Assembly (NCBI GenBank): GCA_037693485.1
Contig: CM075351.1
Coordinates: forward strand, 73,744,001-73,808,000
Direction of reading: 5' to 3'
DNA from: Kitagawia praeruptora
Lineage: Eukaryota > Streptophyta > Magnoliopsida > Apiales > Apiaceae
Length of the DNA: 64,000 bases
The notes beneath the pieces are model-generated. The model saw nothing but the letters and a program-made list of their open reading frames with translations, made no database searches and was not told the origin of the DNA. A program made the translations under genes and the position numbers. Shown one piece after another: positions 63,218-64,000 of this stretch. Position 1 is the first letter of the stretch; the number at the start of each line of letters is the position of its first letter.

Positions 63218-64000
63218 ATGGGGTCTCGGGTGAAGAAGAAAATTAGGGTTTTAGAAACCAATGTAGATAGAATTAGCAGTTTGAGCGATGATCTCATTCA
63301 TAAAATACTCTCATTTGTCGATGCTGAAGAAGCAGTTCAAACCAGCGTTCTCTCGAAACGATGGAAGCTTGTGTGGACTACTCTCCCTTTCCTCAACATC
63401 GGTGAGTACCAACACTCTTCATATTGGGAAACATCTAATTTTATCAGCGGTTTAAAAAAATACAGGCACAGTCAATCCCATATCCTGCAGTTGAGGATGT
63501 GTGTTTCTAGTAGTAGCCTAAATTTTAAAGATTTTCTTAGTTATGCAATTTCGCACAATCTCGAAAGCTTTAGTCTTGAGTTTAAATTTTCACACGTGTC
63601 TTATAAATTATCCAGACTGAGCTCTAGATTGTTAAAGAAACTCACTTTGAGACTCAAACTTGAAGACTTTGAATCAGAATCAGATCGCTGGGATTTACCT
63701 GCTTTAACGTATCTTTGCTTAAAACGCTCGGTTTTTGATGATACTCACAACTTATCGGATTCTTGTTTGACATGCTTGCCTGCCTTAAGAACGTTGTGTC
63801 TGGATGGTTGGATTTTTTTAAAATCAACCTTCTCTTTTAGTTTGCCTCATTTAACAACTCTCCGCCTGTCTCGTTGTAGTGATTTCTCTCGAAAAGTTTG
63901 GAACTTGCCTGCTTTATTGAGTCTAGAACTAGATAATGTATATCTTTCGCGCGATCTTATGTTCTCGAAACTTGTCAATCTACAAAATCTTACATTAACA
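63218..64000 (+). CDS. F-box/LRR protein, 5' part (runs off the window)
   Basis: An ATG-initiated frame is open for 261 codons to the window edge. Residues about 17-55 form the F-box: DRISSLSDDLIHKILSFVD, then AVQTSVLSKRWKLVWTTLPF. Leucine-rich repeats of the plant FBD/F-box-LRR type follow (for example LKKLTLRLKLEDF, WDLPALTYLCLKRSVF, CLPALRTLCLDGW, LPHLTTLRLSRCSDF, WNLPALLSLELDN). Such proteins are substrate receptors of SCF ubiquitin ligases, binding SKP1 through the F-box. The repeats here are regular and unbroken. A GTGAGT donor-like site at 63402 falls inside the frame, but no splice is needed. Usual family length is about 400-500 residues, so roughly half the gene is beyond the window. 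Confidence 0.92.
   Translation, partial: MGSRVKKKIRVLETNVDRISSLSDDLIHKILSFVDAEEAVQTSVLSKRWKLVWTTLPFLNIGEYQHSSYWETSNFISGLKKYRHSQSHILQLRMCVSSSSLNFKDFLSYAISHNLESFSLEFKFSHVSYKLSRLSSRLLKKLTLRLKLEDFESESDRWDLPALTYLCLKRSVFDDTHNLSDSCLTCLPALRTLCLDGWIFLKSTFSFSLPHLTTLRLSRCSDFSRKVWNLPALLSLELDNVYLSRDLMFSKLVNLQNLTLT

Noticed and set aside
1..64000. CRISPR array, rRNA or organelle insertion
   Set aside because: No evenly spaced short repeats with unique spacers, no rRNA signature and no recognisable plastid or mitochondrial genes were seen.

Overview
The window is nuclear DNA from a flowering plant, most likely a eudicot. It has AT-rich spacers, introns with GT-AG borders, plant-type transposons (CACTA, hAT, Stowaway, Helitron, Athila) and plant gene families (DRB, SPA1, DIV/RAD-type MYB, F-box). 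I could not place the family or species from sequence alone.

Layout. (1) 1-12207 is a tandem array of a ~4.5-kb unit, about 2.7 copies, cut at the left edge of the window. Each unit pairs a DRB4-like double-stranded-RNA-binding protein gene with a gene encoding two related SANT/MYB-like modules. Every DRB copy has the same 773-bp CACTA element in exon 1, so the insertion predates the amplification, and the copies then decayed by different lesions. (2) 12.2-25 kb is transposon-rich: CCCGAA-rich hAT-like repeats, a Helitron Rep gene cut off by an LTR, a hairpin cluster, a SPA1-like gene fragment with introns, a small minus-strand multi-exon gene with a duplicated 69-nt exon, and foldback elements. 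(3) 25-31.5 kb has tRNA-like repeats, a pseudogene with a poly(A)-tailed retroposon in its third exon (which itself carries a hAT MITE), and a collapsed Ty3/gypsy remnant. (4) 33.2-36.1 kb is a CACTA element with long perfect ends. (5) 36.9-37.2 kb is a small single-exon MYB/SANT gene. (6) 43.2-58.6 kb is a five-exon minus-strand gene of 147 codons whose exons join in frame. Its second intron holds a complete, very young 12.2-kb Athila-type retrotransposon (45373-57544). (7) 59-62.7 kb holds coding-like minus-strand exons and repeats. (8) From 63218 to the window end an F-box/LRR gene is open and runs off the edge.

How the parts relate. The pseudogene at 26.9-28.8 kb is a diverged partial copy of the gene at 43.2-58.6 kb, and the intact exon 3 of that gene serves as the empty site proving the retroposon insertion. 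The SPA1-like fragment keeps introns and lies a few kb from Helitron Rep sequence, which fits genomic capture but does not prove it. Start codons and splice sites below were read from the sequence; no alignment, database or expression check could be run.
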